Part shown: positions 21,773 through 30,341 of the stretch, one piece after another
Numbering within the stretch: position 1 is the stretch's first letter
Layout: each line of letters starts with the position of its first letter
Assembly: GCA_947494925.1 (NCBI GenBank)
Contig: CANLWS010000006.1
Span: 62,001-126,000 of the forward strand
DNA from: an uncultured Alteromonadaceae bacterium
Lineage (GTDB): Bacteria; Pseudomonadota; Gammaproteobacteria; Enterobacterales; Alteromonadaceae
Length of the DNA: 64,000 bases
Direction of reading: 5' to 3'
Notes under the pieces: generated by a model
Database searches by the model: none
What the model was told of the DNA's origin: nothing
The model's input: only the letters and a program-made list of their open reading frames with translations
Program-made: the position numbers and the translations under genes

Positions 21773-22417
21773 TTGATAACCCTACTATTGGTTGATGATC
21801 ATGAACTCGTTAGAACAGGGATCCGTCGCATTCTTGAGGACGTCAATGACTTCAAGGTTGTGGGCGAAGTGAATAACGGCGAATTGGCGGTAAAATTCTG
21901 TCGTGATAGCCAACCTGATGTAGTGTTAATGGACATGAACATGCCAGGCATCGGAGGACTTGAGGCGACTAAACAGATCCTGCGTTTTACCGACAGCACT
22001 AGAATCATTGTGTTATCAATACATAAAGAAAATCCAATTCCCGGCAAAGTAATGGAAGTGGGGGCTTTTGGATATTTGACCAAAGATGCAGAACCTCAGG
22101 AAATGATCAATGCGATCCGAAAGGTGGCTGTAGGCCAAAAATACATCGCTCCGGAGATTGCGCAGCAGATTGCGATTAGCAGGCTCAGTAAAAATGAAGA
22201 CAATCCTTTTGAGCAATTGTCGAATCGCGAATTAGAAATCACTATGATGTTAACCAAAGGTGCTAAAGTGCCTGACATCGCGGCGCATCTGAATATCAGC
22301 GCAAAGACAGTCAATACCTACCGCTACAGGATGTTTGAAAAATTAGATGTGAGCTCAGATGTAGAGCTTACTCACTTGGCCATTCGCCACAAATTAATAG
22401 ATTCTGATCAGTTATAA
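21773..22417 (+). CDS. uvrY: Response regulator UvrY/GacA
   Basis: NarL/FixJ-type response regulator of the BarA-UvrY (GacS-GacA) system, which activates the Csr small RNAs. The 214-residue protein has a receiver domain with phospho-acceptor Asp54 (VVLMDMNMPG) and the switch residues LSIHK and YLTKDA. The C-terminal LuxR helix-turn-helix is LSNRELEITMMLTKGAK with ISAKTVNTYRYRMFEKL. It starts at TTG with AGAGG upstream. Placement directly before uvrC is the conserved arrangement and supports UvrY rather than another NarL-type regulator. Confidence 0.95.
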   Translation: MITLLLVDDHELVRTGIRRILEDVNDFKVVGEVNNGELAVKFCRDSQPDVVLMDMNMPGIGGLEATKQILRFTDSTRIIVLSIHKENPIPGKVMEVGAFGYLTKDAEPQEMINAIRKVAVGQKYIAPEIAQQIAISRLSKNEDNPFEQLSNRELEITMMLTKGAKVPDIAAHLNISAKTVNTYRYRMFEKLDVSSDVELTHLAIRHKLIDSDQL

Positions 22418-22432
22418 TAAACGATTTAAATA

Positions 22433-24259
22433 ATGACAGCAGTCGATACATTCGATCATAAAAATTTTCTAAAAAACTTAACGACACAACCAGGTGTTTA
22501 CCGCATGTACAATCACAAAGATGAAGTGATTTATGTGGGTAAAGCAAAAAACCTTAAAAACAGGGTCTCGAGTTATTTTCGAAAACAAGTAGACAGTATT
22601 AAAACCCGCTCACTTGTTAAACAAATAGTTAGCATGGACGTCACTGTAGTTAACAGCGAAACTGAAGCTTTCATTCTTGAAAACAATTACATCAAACAGT
22701 TTAAGCCTAGATACAATGTATTGCTCCGTGATGATAAGTCTTATCCATTTATTTTCTTGTCAGAACATCGTCACCCCAGATTAACGTCCCACCGCGGTCC
22801 TAAAAAACGTCAGGGTGAATACTTCGGACCTTATCCTAGTGCCTGGGCCGTCAGAGAAAGTCTCAGAATTATCCAAAAGATTTTTCCAATCAGGCAATGT
22901 GAAGATAATTATTACAAAGCGAGAAGTCGTCCTTGCCTGCAATATCAGTTAAAGCGCTGTGCAGGCCCCTGTGTTGAGGGGCTTGTTAGTGATGAGGAAT
23001 ACACGCAACAAATTGATCTTGTTCGTTTATTTCTTAAAGGAAAAAACAAACAAGTGATAGATTCACTTGTATCCAGAATGGAAAAAGCCAGTAATGAGCT
23101 ACGATTTGAAGATGCGGGCCGATTTCGTGATCAGATAAATGCGCTTGCCAAAGTTCAGGAGCAGCAGTGGGTAAGTGGCGATCAGGAGGAAATGGATGTA
23201 TTTGGATTTGCCTACCGAAATGGCATAGCCAGCATTCAGGGCTTTTTTATCCGGGACAACAAGTTATTGGGCAGCAAAAGCTTTTTTCCTAAAGTTCCCG
23301 CTGAGTCCAGTCAGGAAGAAGTGCTGCAATCCTTTATTCTGCAATTTTACCTGGCTGATAACAAATCCATACCAAAGCAAATAGTTATACCGCAGGAACT
23401 ACTTGAACAAAGTTCCATCGAAGCTTTACTCAGTAAAGAAGCTGGCCGGAAAATTCAATTCTACAAAGGGGCCAGGGATGAGAAAAAGCGCTATTTAGAT
23501 CTGGCTAACACCAATGCTGAAACTGCGCTTGATGCAAAGCAGAGTCATCAGAAGTCCGTCTTTGCCCGTTATCTTGAGTTGGAAAGAGTTCTGGATTTCG
23601 AACAGCCCATTCAACGCATGGAATGTTTTGATATCAGCCATACCTCTGGTCAACAAACTGTTGCTTCATGTGTTGTATTTAATCGAGATGGACCATTTAA
23701 AACTGATTATCGTCGTTACAATATCGAAGGGATAACGCCAGGTGACGATTATGCTGCAATGGCTCAGGCCTTAGCACGACGCTACAAAAATGCCTCTGAT
23801 GAAAGTAAAATCCCGGACATACTATTGATTGACGGCGGCAAGGGACAACTTGCTCAGGCCGAAGCGCATTTTGAAGACTGGCAGGGGCCAAAGAAACCTT
23901 TATTAATTGGAGTAGCAAAGGGAACCAGTCGAAAACCTGGATTGGAAACCCTTATTTTAGCGGGCAATCATGATACTATCCCTATGTCAGCCGATTCCTC
24001 TGCTTTACATCTGATTCAGCACATTCGCGACGAAGCACACCGCTTTGCTATTAGTGGCCATAGAGCAAGAAGACAAAAAGCAAAACGTACTTCAGTGCTT
24101 GAATCTGTGCCAGGTATTGGCGCTAAACGTCGTCAGAGTCTGTTAAAATACATGGGGGGAATTCAGGGAGTGCAAAATGCTAGTAAAGATGAAATTGCAC
24201 GCGTACCTGGTATCAGCGATGAGCTGGCAGAAATAATTTACGATCATCTTCATAATTAG
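22433..24259 (+). CDS. uvrC: UvrABC excinuclease subunit C
   Basis: Dual-incision nuclease of nucleotide excision repair. The 608 residues contain the N-terminal GIY-YIG 3'-incision domain (PGVYRMYNHKDEVIYVGKAKNLKNRV), a cysteine-rich region (CLQYQLKRCAGPC), a UVR motif near 205 that binds UvrB, the RNase H-like 5'-incision domain (CFDISHTSG, ILLIDGGKGQ), and a C-terminal (HhH)2 module (SVPGIGAKRRQSLLKYMGG). It starts 15 bases after uvrY. Length is normal (E. coli 610). Confidence 0.97.
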   Translation: MTAVDTFDHKNFLKNLTTQPGVYRMYNHKDEVIYVGKAKNLKNRVSSYFRKQVDSIKTRSLVKQIVSMDVTVVNSETEAFILENNYIKQFKPRYNVLLRDDKSYPFIFLSEHRHPRLTSHRGPKKRQGEYFGPYPSAWAVRESLRIIQKIFPIRQCEDNYYKARSRPCLQYQLKRCAGPCVEGLVSDEEYTQQIDLVRLFLKGKNKQVIDSLVSRMEKASNELRFEDAGRFRDQINALAKVQEQQWVSGDQEEMDVFGFAYRNGIASIQGFFIRDNKLLGSKSFFPKVPAESSQEEVLQSFILQFYLADNKSIPKQIVIPQELLEQSSIEALLSKEAGRKIQFYKGARDEKKRYLDLANTNAETALDAKQSHQKSVFARYLELERVLDFEQPIQRMECFDISHTSGQQTVASCVVFNRDGPFKTDYRRYNIEGITPGDDYAAMAQALARRYKNASDESKIPDILLIDGGKGQLAQAEAHFEDWQGPKKPLLIGVAKGTSRKPGLETLILAGNHDTIPMSADSSALHLIQHIRDEAHRFAISGHRARRQKAKRTSVLESVPGIGAKRRQSLLKYMGGIQGVQNASKDEIARVPGISDELAEIIYDHLHN

Positions 24260-24340
24260 AATTGAGGCAGTCATGCTTGTGGTTAAATTGGGCATAATAA
24301 CAGTGTTCTGTAGTCATTATAAAAAGGAAAACACCCTCTG

Positions 24341-24919
24341 ATGTGGACCATTCCAAACATTATCACCATGCTTCGCGTCATACTGATACCGGTGTTTGTC
24401 GTTGTTTATTACCTGGATTGGAAATGGGCACATCAAATGGCCGCATTCATTTTCTGGTTAGCCGCTATTACTGACTGGATTGATGGGTATCTTGCAAGAA
24501 AACTGCAGCAATCAACTGCCTTTGGTGCGTTTTTGGACCCGGTCGCTGACAAACTCATTGTCGCAGCGGCACTCCTTATGATCACAGACAGCTACAATAC
24601 GCCCTGGATAACCATACCCGCAATATTGTTAATGTCCAGAGAGATATATGTATCGGCGCTGCGGGAATGGATGGGATCCCAAGGCAAGAGCGACACTGTT
24701 AAGGTCTCTTTTGTCGGTAAGGCTAAAACAATGGCTCAGATGCTGGCCTTAATTGGTTTACTTTCAGAGTTAGAGTACTTTATGGGATTCAGAATATTTT
24801 GGGTATCCTTAGGTTATGCCCTGTTGTACTTTGCAGCATTTCTTTCAGTTTGGTCGATGTTGACTTATACGACAGCTGCCTGGAAGGATTTATCATCAGA
24901 AAAAACGACAATTAAGTAA
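24341..24919 (+). CDS. pgsA: CDP-diacylglycerol-glycerol-3-phosphate 3-phosphatidyltransferase
   Basis: Committed step of phosphatidylglycerol and cardiolipin synthesis at the inner membrane. The 192-residue protein begins WTIPNIITMLRV and has several membrane helices. The CDP-alcohol phosphotransferase signature is complete across residues 46-71, running from DWIDGYLARK to FGAFLDPVADK and carrying the metal-binding aspartates. It lies downstream of uvrC and upstream of a tRNA cluster, the usual gammaproteobacterial order. Confidence 0.95.
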   Translation: MWTIPNIITMLRVILIPVFVVVYYLDWKWAHQMAAFIFWLAAITDWIDGYLARKLQQSTAFGAFLDPVADKLIVAAALLMITDSYNTPWITIPAILLMSREIYVSALREWMGSQGKSDTVKVSFVGKAKTMAQMLALIGLLSELEYFMGFRIFWVSLGYALLYFAAFLSVWSMLTYTTAAWKDLSSEKTTIK

Positions 24920-24986
24920 ATTTGTTTGAAAATAGAGCGTTTGAGCTAAAAATCCAGCAATCGCAATAAAATAGAGACTTTTGTGG

Positions 24987-25014
24987 TTGACAGCTCAGAC
25001 ATTGGAGGTAGAAT
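24987..25014 (+). promoter_or_regulatory. Promoter of the Gly-Cys-Leu tRNA cluster
   Basis: Perfect TTGACA (24987-24992), a 16-bp spacer and TAGAAT (25009-25014), about 65 bases before tRNA-Gly. No other promoter of similar quality lies between pgsA and the tRNAs. Confidence 0.65.
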
Positions 25015-25078
25015 GCTGCCTCACATTTCACAGCAGTGATATGTTTTAAATGAATAGGGTACTTTTTACCTTTTCATT

Positions 25079-25154
<76 letters not shown>

Positions 25155-25159
25155 ATTAT

Positions 25160-25233
25160 GGCGGAATGGCAGAATGGCTATGCAGCGGATTGCAAATCCG
25201 TGGATCTCGGTTCGACTCCGGGTTCCGCCTCCA
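25160..25233 (+). tRNA. tRNA-Cys (anticodon GCA)
   Basis: 74 bases with encoded CCA. Acceptor arms GGCGGAA and TTCCGCC; anticodon GCA in ATTGCAAAT; T arm CGGTTCGACTCCG. It starts five bases after tRNA-Gly. Confidence 0.97.
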
Positions 25234-25304
25234 CTATTGGTTGCTTTGATGTTTCCATCAAGCAAATCACAAAGCCCCTCATAGCTTATATGAGTTCATC
25301 CGAT

Positions 25305-25391
25305 GCCCGGGTGGTGAAATTGGTAGACACAAGGGATTTAAAATCCCTCGTTCGTAAGGACGTGCCGGTTCAAGTCCGGCCCCGGGCACCA
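25305..25391 (+). tRNA. tRNA-Leu (anticodon UAA), island insertion site
   Basis: 87 bases with encoded CCA. Acceptor arms GCCCGGG and CCCGGGC; anticodon TAA in the loop TTTAAAA; long variable arm around CGTTCGTAAGGACG; T arm CGGTTCAAGTCCG. Its 3' 24 bases are duplicated at 43220-43243. The copy here is intact, so the integrating element regenerated a functional tRNA gene. Confidence 0.97.
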
Positions 25392-25393
25392 TT
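25368..25393 (+). repeat. attL: 26-bp tRNA-Leu 3'-end repeat
   Basis: The 26 bases from the T arm through CCA plus TT are identical to 43220-43245. The flanking bases differ on both sides (G/A before, C/T after), which defines the repeat limits. Integrase crossover within such tRNA ends is standard for tyrosine integrases. Confidence 0.92.
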
Positions 25394-25510
25394 CGCTTTT
25401 TGCTACATCTGGCTAAATCTAACTATATCTTATTATTCAACTACTTAGCTTTGCTTGCTGAGAACATTTTTGTTCATATCGAGCCATACCGTCCCATATT
25501 TCCCGTGATT

Positions 25511-25540
25511 TTACGAATAAATTACGAATGAAATTACGAA
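25511..25540 (+). repeat. Three helically phased TTACGAA direct repeats upstream of int
   Basis: TTACGAA occurs at 25511-25517, 25522-25528 and 25534-25540 (spacing 11 and 12 bases), ending 14 bases before the integrase ATG. A related TACGAA lies at 43181-43186, about 35 bases inside attR. They could be integrase arm sites or an int operator. Confidence 0.5.
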
Positions 25541-25553
25541 CGCAGGTGACAAT

Positions 25554-26528
25554 ATGCCCACTATTCGCAAGTTAAAAAGCAAACGCTTCGTTGCAGAAGT
25601 CCGAAAATTTGGCCAATACAAATCCAAAACCTTTGATACCAAAATACAGGCGTTAGCATGGGGGGTAGAAACAGAACAGAGTATTACCCCCGATGCCACT
25701 GTTGAAGGGAAGACAGTAAGGGACTTGTTTGTTCGCTTTAGAGATAAAATGTGTCCTAACCGCAAAGGGTGGAAGAGGGAGCATAACCGTATTAATTGTT
25801 TTCTCACGCATTCTTTATGCAACATGCTCTTATCTGATATTCGCCAAACCCATTTTGACGATTGGATTCAAGAAGAGCTTAAGCGGGTGAAAAGTAGTAG
25901 CGTAAACCGTAATCTAAACCTGTTCAGTGTGGTGTTTCAAAGAGGTGTGAAATGGCGCTGGATTAAAACAAACCCTATTCGCAATATTGAGCGCCCAAAA
26001 GACCCTGCACCCAGAGAACGACGCATTAGTGAGGAAGAAATTAATACTATTTTAAAGGCGTTAATGTTTGATGGGAAAAACGTCAAAGAGCTTCGCCATG
26101 TTGTCGCTGTGGGATTTCTATTTGCGCTGGAAACAGCTATGCGCCAAGGAGAAATATGGCAGTTGAAATGGCAAGATATCTATCTAGATAAGCATTATTT
26201 GCGTTTACACGAGACAAAAAACGGCACGAGCAGGGACGTGCCTTTATCGTCTAATGCGATTAGTTTATTACGGTTGATGAAAGAGCAGGGCAGTGAACGG
26301 GTGTTTAATACCAATCAAAATTCGTCAGGTCAGATTTTTCGACGAGCTTTGCAACTGGCAGGTATCACTGGCCTCACCTTTCATGATTCACGACATGAGG
26401 CATTAACTCGGCTCGCTAAAAAACTACATGTGCTAGATTTGGCGCGCATGGTAGGCCATCGCGACCCACGTTCATTGATGATTTACTATAATCCTACCGC
26501 GCAAGAAATTGCAGCTCAATTAGGGTAG
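25554..26528 (+). CDS. int: Tyrosine recombinase (island integrase)
   Basis: Site-specific integrase expected to recombine attP with the tRNA-Leu 3' end. The 324 residues include an N-terminal arm-binding region, a SAM-like core-binding domain (about 50-145) and the catalytic domain. The active residues are all present: Arg197 (TAMRQGE), Lys222 (ETKNGTS), His277 and Arg280 (HDSRHE), His302 (GHRDPRS) and Tyr311 or Tyr312 (MIYYNPT). It is co-oriented with the tRNA and starts 160 bases past attL. The GHRDPRSLMIYYNPT ending resembles phage-type integrases of proteobacterial islands. Three TTACGAA repeats precede the start. Confidence 0.93.
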   Translation: MPTIRKLKSKRFVAEVRKFGQYKSKTFDTKIQALAWGVETEQSITPDATVEGKTVRDLFVRFRDKMCPNRKGWKREHNRINCFLTHSLCNMLLSDIRQTHFDDWIQEELKRVKSSSVNRNLNLFSVVFQRGVKWRWIKTNPIRNIERPKDPAPRERRISEEEINTILKALMFDGKNVKELRHVVAVGFLFALETAMRQGEIWQLKWQDIYLDKHYLRLHETKNGTSRDVPLSSNAISLLRLMKEQGSERVFNTNQNSSGQIFRRALQLAGITGLTFHDSRHEALTRLAKKLHVLDLARMVGHRDPRSLMIYYNPTAQEIAAQLG

Positions 26529-26863
26529 GGATAAAAATCCGCGCACCACAAAATAGGTTGACGCAGCCTTGGGCATAGCGTTACGGGTAAATACAAAGAT
26601 ATTGGAAAACATTACAAACCACACCAAGCGATACAACGGGGTATAACATGTTAATAAAAACAGTTTTAGCTATAAATACGGATATTTCCGTATTCGTTCT
26701 TATTTTCCACAAATAAAATATTTAAAAAGCATTGGTTATACCAAGTAAGCTATTGCTAGTATTGAAAAAGTTTATTGATTACTGATGAATGATGTACCAG
26801 CTTTGTACGTGCCACGAATTCTCAGTATTATGTCGTTAGCTCTCAAAAAGAAGGAATGATTTA
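26529..26863. other. Gene-free AT-rich gap after int
   Basis: 335 bases with no credible ORF. GTTAGCT at 26835-26841 resembles an integron core site and is considered with the next gene. No terminator hairpin with a T tract was found after int. Confidence 0.5.
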
Positions 26864-27355
26864 GTGGCTACTGTACTAGATATAGTTGATACTGCTGTCA
26901 AAATTGGACTTGGTGCTCTAATAAGTGGCATAACTACCTATTGGGTAACTCGAAGAAGCCATAACCATGATATAAATAAGATGGCAATAGAAGATCGAAA
27001 GTCTCTTGTTCGCGAAATTGGTTCTATTTTGGAGAGTGCAACTGAAAAATTAAATTTGTCGATTCATTCGTATTGGAATAATAGAGAAGATTTATCGTCT
27101 GATGAGTGCTTAGGGATTATAGAAGCCGTAAATCAAACGCAAAAAGCTAAGAGCTTGGCCGCTATTATGGGCTATGAGCCACTTTTTGAATCAGTTAGCT
27201 GCCACAGTAAGATTGTATTTGATTTCTACATTCTCATTTCTAATGATGACCAAGACACAAATCAGCTAAATGAATTGGTTGTAGCAATGAATGACGCGTG
27301 GAAGAGAGTACTTAATGAACTTAAAAATGCGTATGAAAGCATTTGGAAAGCCTAA
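26864..27355 (+). CDS. Hypothetical membrane-anchored protein
   Basis: Not recognised. The 163-residue, GTG-initiated product has one N-terminal membrane helix (IGLGALISGITTYWVTRRS, about residues 13-31) with a basic stop-transfer, then a helical, mostly hydrophilic cytoplasmic domain. AAGGAATG lies 9-16 bases before the start. The stop codon is embedded in GCCTAAC, the form usual for genes ending in an integron attC site, so it may be an isolated gene cassette. It stands alone with gaps on both sides; no function is inferred. Confidence 0.6.
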   Translation: MATVLDIVDTAVKIGLGALISGITTYWVTRRSHNHDINKMAIEDRKSLVREIGSILESATEKLNLSIHSYWNNREDLSSDECLGIIEAVNQTQKAKSLAAIMGYEPLFESVSCHSKIVFDFYILISNDDQDTNQLNELVVAMNDAWKRVLNELKNAYESIWKA

Positions 27356-27443
27356 CAAGGTTAAGTAACTCAGAGTAATTCTTGCAGGTTGTTTAACAAA
27401 GTTTAAATAACTCGGCTTTTCCATTTAACTTGAAGCGTTAAAG
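27350..27443 (+). repeat. attC-like imperfect palindrome (tentative)
   Basis: GCCTAAC (27350-27356) fits the RYYYAAC box and contains the upstream gene's stop. GTTAAAG at 27437-27443 fits GTTRRRY except its last base. The 94-bp span is within the attC range, and inner segments are partly complementary. No integron integrase is present. Confidence 0.3.
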
Positions 27444-27609
27444 CCTGTTTTTTGGCAGAGCACGATTTTTGCTCCTATTAATCAAGTGACGGCTCTTCGC
27501 CCAAAGCCGCCATTGATACGAAGTAAAATACTCACCTTTTGACTTATGGTTGCAAAATCATGTATGTTGGAAGAGGTGAATATTTTATCCTTATAGAAAG
27601 GGTTGTCGG

Positions 27610-28338
27610 GTGAAAGATAAACCGCAAGACATTGGTACGGATAGCAAGTCGCTGCGCGAAAAGGATGTAATTGATTACAATCATGAGCTATCGGGAACGG
27701 ATAATCGCGGTCGTATCAAACGATTCTCTGTCGATCCCCTTACTCTTATCAACCCCGACGAACGCGAAAAGCGAAAAACCAGAGAACAACGCTTTGTCTC
27801 GATGCTCGTTTATATGCTGGAAAACGATGCTCAATATCAGGAATTATACTTTAATGTCGAGGCCAAACTTGAAGAAGCGCAAAATGAAGTCGAAAACGCA
27901 CTGCAAAAGATCAGTCACGAACTCAATGATATTCGTAACCAGCTTGAGCATGCCGCTCACCTTGGCTTGAGTGAAGAACAATTAATTGAACTCAGGCGCA
28001 AACAAGAAGAGCTTGAGCGTCACAGACAAGAAATATTGGATTACCAGCGCGATGTCCTTAAACCAATACGTCAACGTATGGACGATGAAGACAACCCGCC
28101 GAGTAAAGAGGAGCTTGATGAGTTTCAGGAAAGGATTAGAGATAAGCGTCCTGAATATCTAGCTGAACTCAGTGCCAGTGAGAATGCGCCAATGTCTGTT
28201 TCTTCTGGTATAGATGGAAAACTCAGCTTTAATTCTCCAGATTTATGCGACACATTCTGCACGGCGCATGACAATAAAGTCATTTTACCCAACGATGAAA
28301 GCAATGCACCGAACTTTGAGCCGATAAAGCTCGGTTAA
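27610..28338 (+). CDS. Coiled-coil protein of unknown function
   Basis: 242 residues from GTG. A basic N-terminal part contains KRFSVDPLTLINPDEREKRK. It is followed by a long charged helical region (about residues 75-165, heptad-like, rich in Glu, Gln, Leu and Arg) and a polar low-complexity tail. No signal peptide or membrane helix is seen. A GAAAGGG stretch lies shortly before the start. It is convergent with the two minus-strand genes that follow and overlaps the stop of the first by four bases. Function unknown; a scaffold or DNA-associated role is only a guess. Confidence 0.6.
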   Translation: MKDKPQDIGTDSKSLREKDVIDYNHELSGTDNRGRIKRFSVDPLTLINPDEREKRKTREQRFVSMLVYMLENDAQYQELYFNVEAKLEEAQNEVENALQKISHELNDIRNQLEHAAHLGLSEEQLIELRRKQEELERHRQEILDYQRDVLKPIRQRMDDEDNPPSKEELDEFQERIRDKRPEYLAELSASENAPMSVSSGIDGKLSFNSPDLCDTFCTAHDNKVILPNDESNAPNFEPIKLG

Positions 28339-28667
28339 TTTGTTTTGTCAAACACACCACAATCGCGCTTAAGCAGCGCCAGTATAACCGAAGATGGAAT
28401 GCCATCCGGGTAAAGCTTAAAGCTCTCTTCTAATTGCTCGCGTCTTCGCTCAGGGTATTTGAAATACCAATCCCATACGCAATCTGACTTTTCCTTGTTA
28501 TATTGAACTGTCGCGGCGTGTGCGAGCGCTGTAAAAGCGCCGTTATAGTACCAGCGTTGTTGCCCCTCGCTGAGCGTTAGAAAGTGACGATTGGTCGATG
28601 CATCCGCAAAGATAGCGGCACTAAACACCGACGCAAATACGCCAAACAGTGCGTTGCGCTTAACCAT
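28335..28667 (-). CDS. Secreted small protein, Rap1a/Tai-like (tentative)
   Basis: 110-residue precursor with a signal peptide (VKRNALFGVFASVFSAAIFA, cleavage before DAST). The mature domain is about 90 residues, helical, with two cysteines (SDCVWDW and RDCGVF). The pattern of an early Tyr/Trp-Gly motif, a central Cys-Trp segment, PERR and a late Cys resembles Rap1a/Tai-type periplasmic proteins; this is a shape match, not a firm hit. The ATG at 28667, preceded by CAGGAGCG, is preferred over an in-frame start at 28715. It overlaps the end of the PEP-CTERM gene upstream, suggesting co-translation. Confidence 0.6.
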   Translation of the reverse strand: MVKRNALFGVFASVFSAAIFADASTNRHFLTLSEGQQRWYYNGAFTALAHAATVQYNKEKSDCVWDWYFKYPERRREQLEESFKLYPDGIPSSVILALLKRDCGVFDKTN

Positions 28668-29607
28668 TGGAAAGCGCTCCTGTAAATTTTCGGCGCATTG
28701 TAAGCGCAATAACACCGAGTGCGAACAATGTAAGGTTTGCGGGTTCCGATATATCCATTACTGGCGTTGTATTGATAAATACACTGGATGCGGATGTGAA
28801 CGCCACGCCGCCCGTATCAAAGATATCCAAAGACCCCGTATTCCCGAAATCAGCCGATGAATTGGTGTAAGAATTAGCAAGGGTGAACATATAGACACCG
28901 TATTCACGCTCCGCCACGACATCAAAGGAATTGCTGGCAGACAGGTTGATATTATGCGCGGTGCCGTCACGACTTAATCGGTCTACTGTTCTGTCAAAGC
29001 CCGAACCATCAAAGACGATGGCATCATTCATTGAGCGCGTTATCGAAACACGGCTGACGCGAGGCACATCAACATGGAAATTATTCAGACCAATAATGGT
29101 GTCTTTACGCGTTCCAATCCATGTATCTAACCCTGTGATGTCATAAAACCCCAGAAAGACTTGCCCTGAAATTGTTCCAGCTCCGGCAATAGAGGACAAA
29201 ATACCATCTAGTGTTACCGAGTAATTGACCGTGGTATCACTTGCGAATGTAAGTACATCTGCCCACATCGCAAAGGTTTCAAATAGACCATGCGCCACAG
29301 CGCCCGTTTTTCCTGCGCTGATATCGGCATAGGCAGAGCCGTTTGCTCCTAAGTCCACAGAGGTCGCACTTGATAAATCAACGGTCGGGCCGTTCAATCG
29401 GTTATTGATTGAAGTGTCGGTAAAATTCGTCCCTGTGAGCGTACCAGCGTGAATGGGTGAGTATATCAATTCAGCATTCGCTCCTGCTGAAATGCCTAAA
29501 TAAATAACCACATATAACAAAAAGTTCTTTAATTTATATATTAAAGTTGATAGTGGTATATTTAACGGTGTAATTCCGGGGTGTCCGACACTTTCCATTC
29601 CACACAC
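28660..29607 (-). CDS. PEP-CTERM-like exported protein, island cargo
   Basis: 315-residue frame. A Sec signal peptide (KLKNFLLYVVIYLGISAGANA, cleavage near residue 45) precedes a Ser/Thr/Gly-rich beta domain. The C-terminus is SEPANLTLFALGVIALTMRRK, a PEP-CTERM-type signal with SEP/EPA at 287-290, a hydrophobic helix and Arg305-Arg306. Such proteins are sorted by exosortase; no exosortase gene is in this window. The true start is unclear: the frame reaches upstream into a repeat at 29581-29624, and no ATG with a ribosome site sits directly before the signal peptide. A rare start codon or 5' rearrangement is possible. Confidence 0.75.
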   Translation of the reverse strand: MCGMESVGHPGITPLNIPLSTLIYKLKNFLLYVVIYLGISAGANAELIYSPIHAGTLTGTNFTDTSINNRLNGPTVDLSSATSVDLGANGSAYADISAGKTGAVAHGLFETFAMWADVLTFASDTTVNYSVTLDGILSSIAGAGTISGQVFLGFYDITGLDTWIGTRKDTIIGLNNFHVDVPRVSRVSITRSMNDAIVFDGSGFDRTVDRLSRDGTAHNINLSASNSFDVVAEREYGVYMFTLANSYTNSSADFGNTGSLDIFDTGGVAFTSASSVFINTTPVMDISEPANLTLFALGVIALTMRRKFTGALSNG

Positions 29608-29624
29608 TTAAAGGTGTCGGGCAC
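29581..29624. repeat. REP-like inverted repeat
   Basis: GTGTCCGACAC (29581-29591) and GTGTCGGGCAC (29614-29624) are inverted copies matching at 10 of 11 positions, around a CATTCC-containing loop. The form resembles REP-type palindromes. It overlaps the 5' end of the PEP-CTERM reading frame. Confidence 0.5.
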
Positions 29625-29726
29625 ATATTAACTTGCTGAATTCATTAGGATAAAACAGGTATGTTAACTTTAATATAAAAGTTAAAGGGTTGGAAAAATT
29701 GGGCAATTTGCGATTTTAGTAAGCGT

Positions 29727-30341
29727 ATGAGTAAAAAAGGAGGCAATCCCAATCACCCGAAAAAAGGAAGTACTACCAAAGTCCAACCTATCCGCTCAAA
29801 ACAAGCTATTAACCGCATTAAACGTACATTAAAACATCAGCCACGTAATTTGTGTTTATTTGTTATGGGTATTAACACGGCATATCGTGCTAATGAGCTC
29901 TTGTCCTTGCGCATCAAAGATGTAGTGCATTTGAAGGTGGGAGATATACTGGATATCAAGCAATCCAAGAACAGCGAGTATCGTGCTACGGCAATAAATG
30001 AGGTGGTCTACACTGCATTACAGCTTTGGCTCGCAGTTCATCCAAGGCGGCATGATGTCAATGCTCCGCTGTTTATGTCAAACCACTTCCGTCACCGGGC
30101 GCTGAGCGTATCCGCTGTTAATCAATTGGTCAAGGCATGGTGTGCTTATGTTGGGTTGGTTGAAAATTACGGTTCACACTCATTGCGCAAAACATGGGGC
30201 TATCACCAACGCACCAAAAATGATGCATCTGTGGCCTTGCTTATGCAGGCATTTGGTCATGCATCTGAGGCACAAACGCTCGATTACCTTGGTATTTTGG
30301 CTGATGAGATATACGCGCTTTATTTGGAATTTGAGGTGTGA
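29727..30341 (+). CDS. Short tyrosine recombinase, catalytic domain only
   Basis: 204 residues, comparable to FimB/FimE (about 200), lacking a separate core-binding domain. All catalytic residues are visible: Arg54 (GINTAYRANE), Lys81 (KQSKNSE), His151 and Arg154 (HSLRKTWGYH), His178 (FGHASEAQT) and Tyr187 (LDYLGI). The N-terminus is very basic (KKGGNPNHPKKGSTTK). It is co-oriented with mobC and the relaxase. It is distinct from the element integrase; roles could be inversion of a local segment or resolution of multimers. No recombination target is identified. Confidence 0.8.
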   Translation: MSKKGGNPNHPKKGSTTKVQPIRSKQAINRIKRTLKHQPRNLCLFVMGINTAYRANELLSLRIKDVVHLKVGDILDIKQSKNSEYRATAINEVVYTALQLWLAVHPRRHDVNAPLFMSNHFRHRALSVSAVNQLVKAWCAYVGLVENYGSHSLRKTWGYHQRTKNDASVALLMQAFGHASEAQTLDYLGILADEIYALYLEFEV

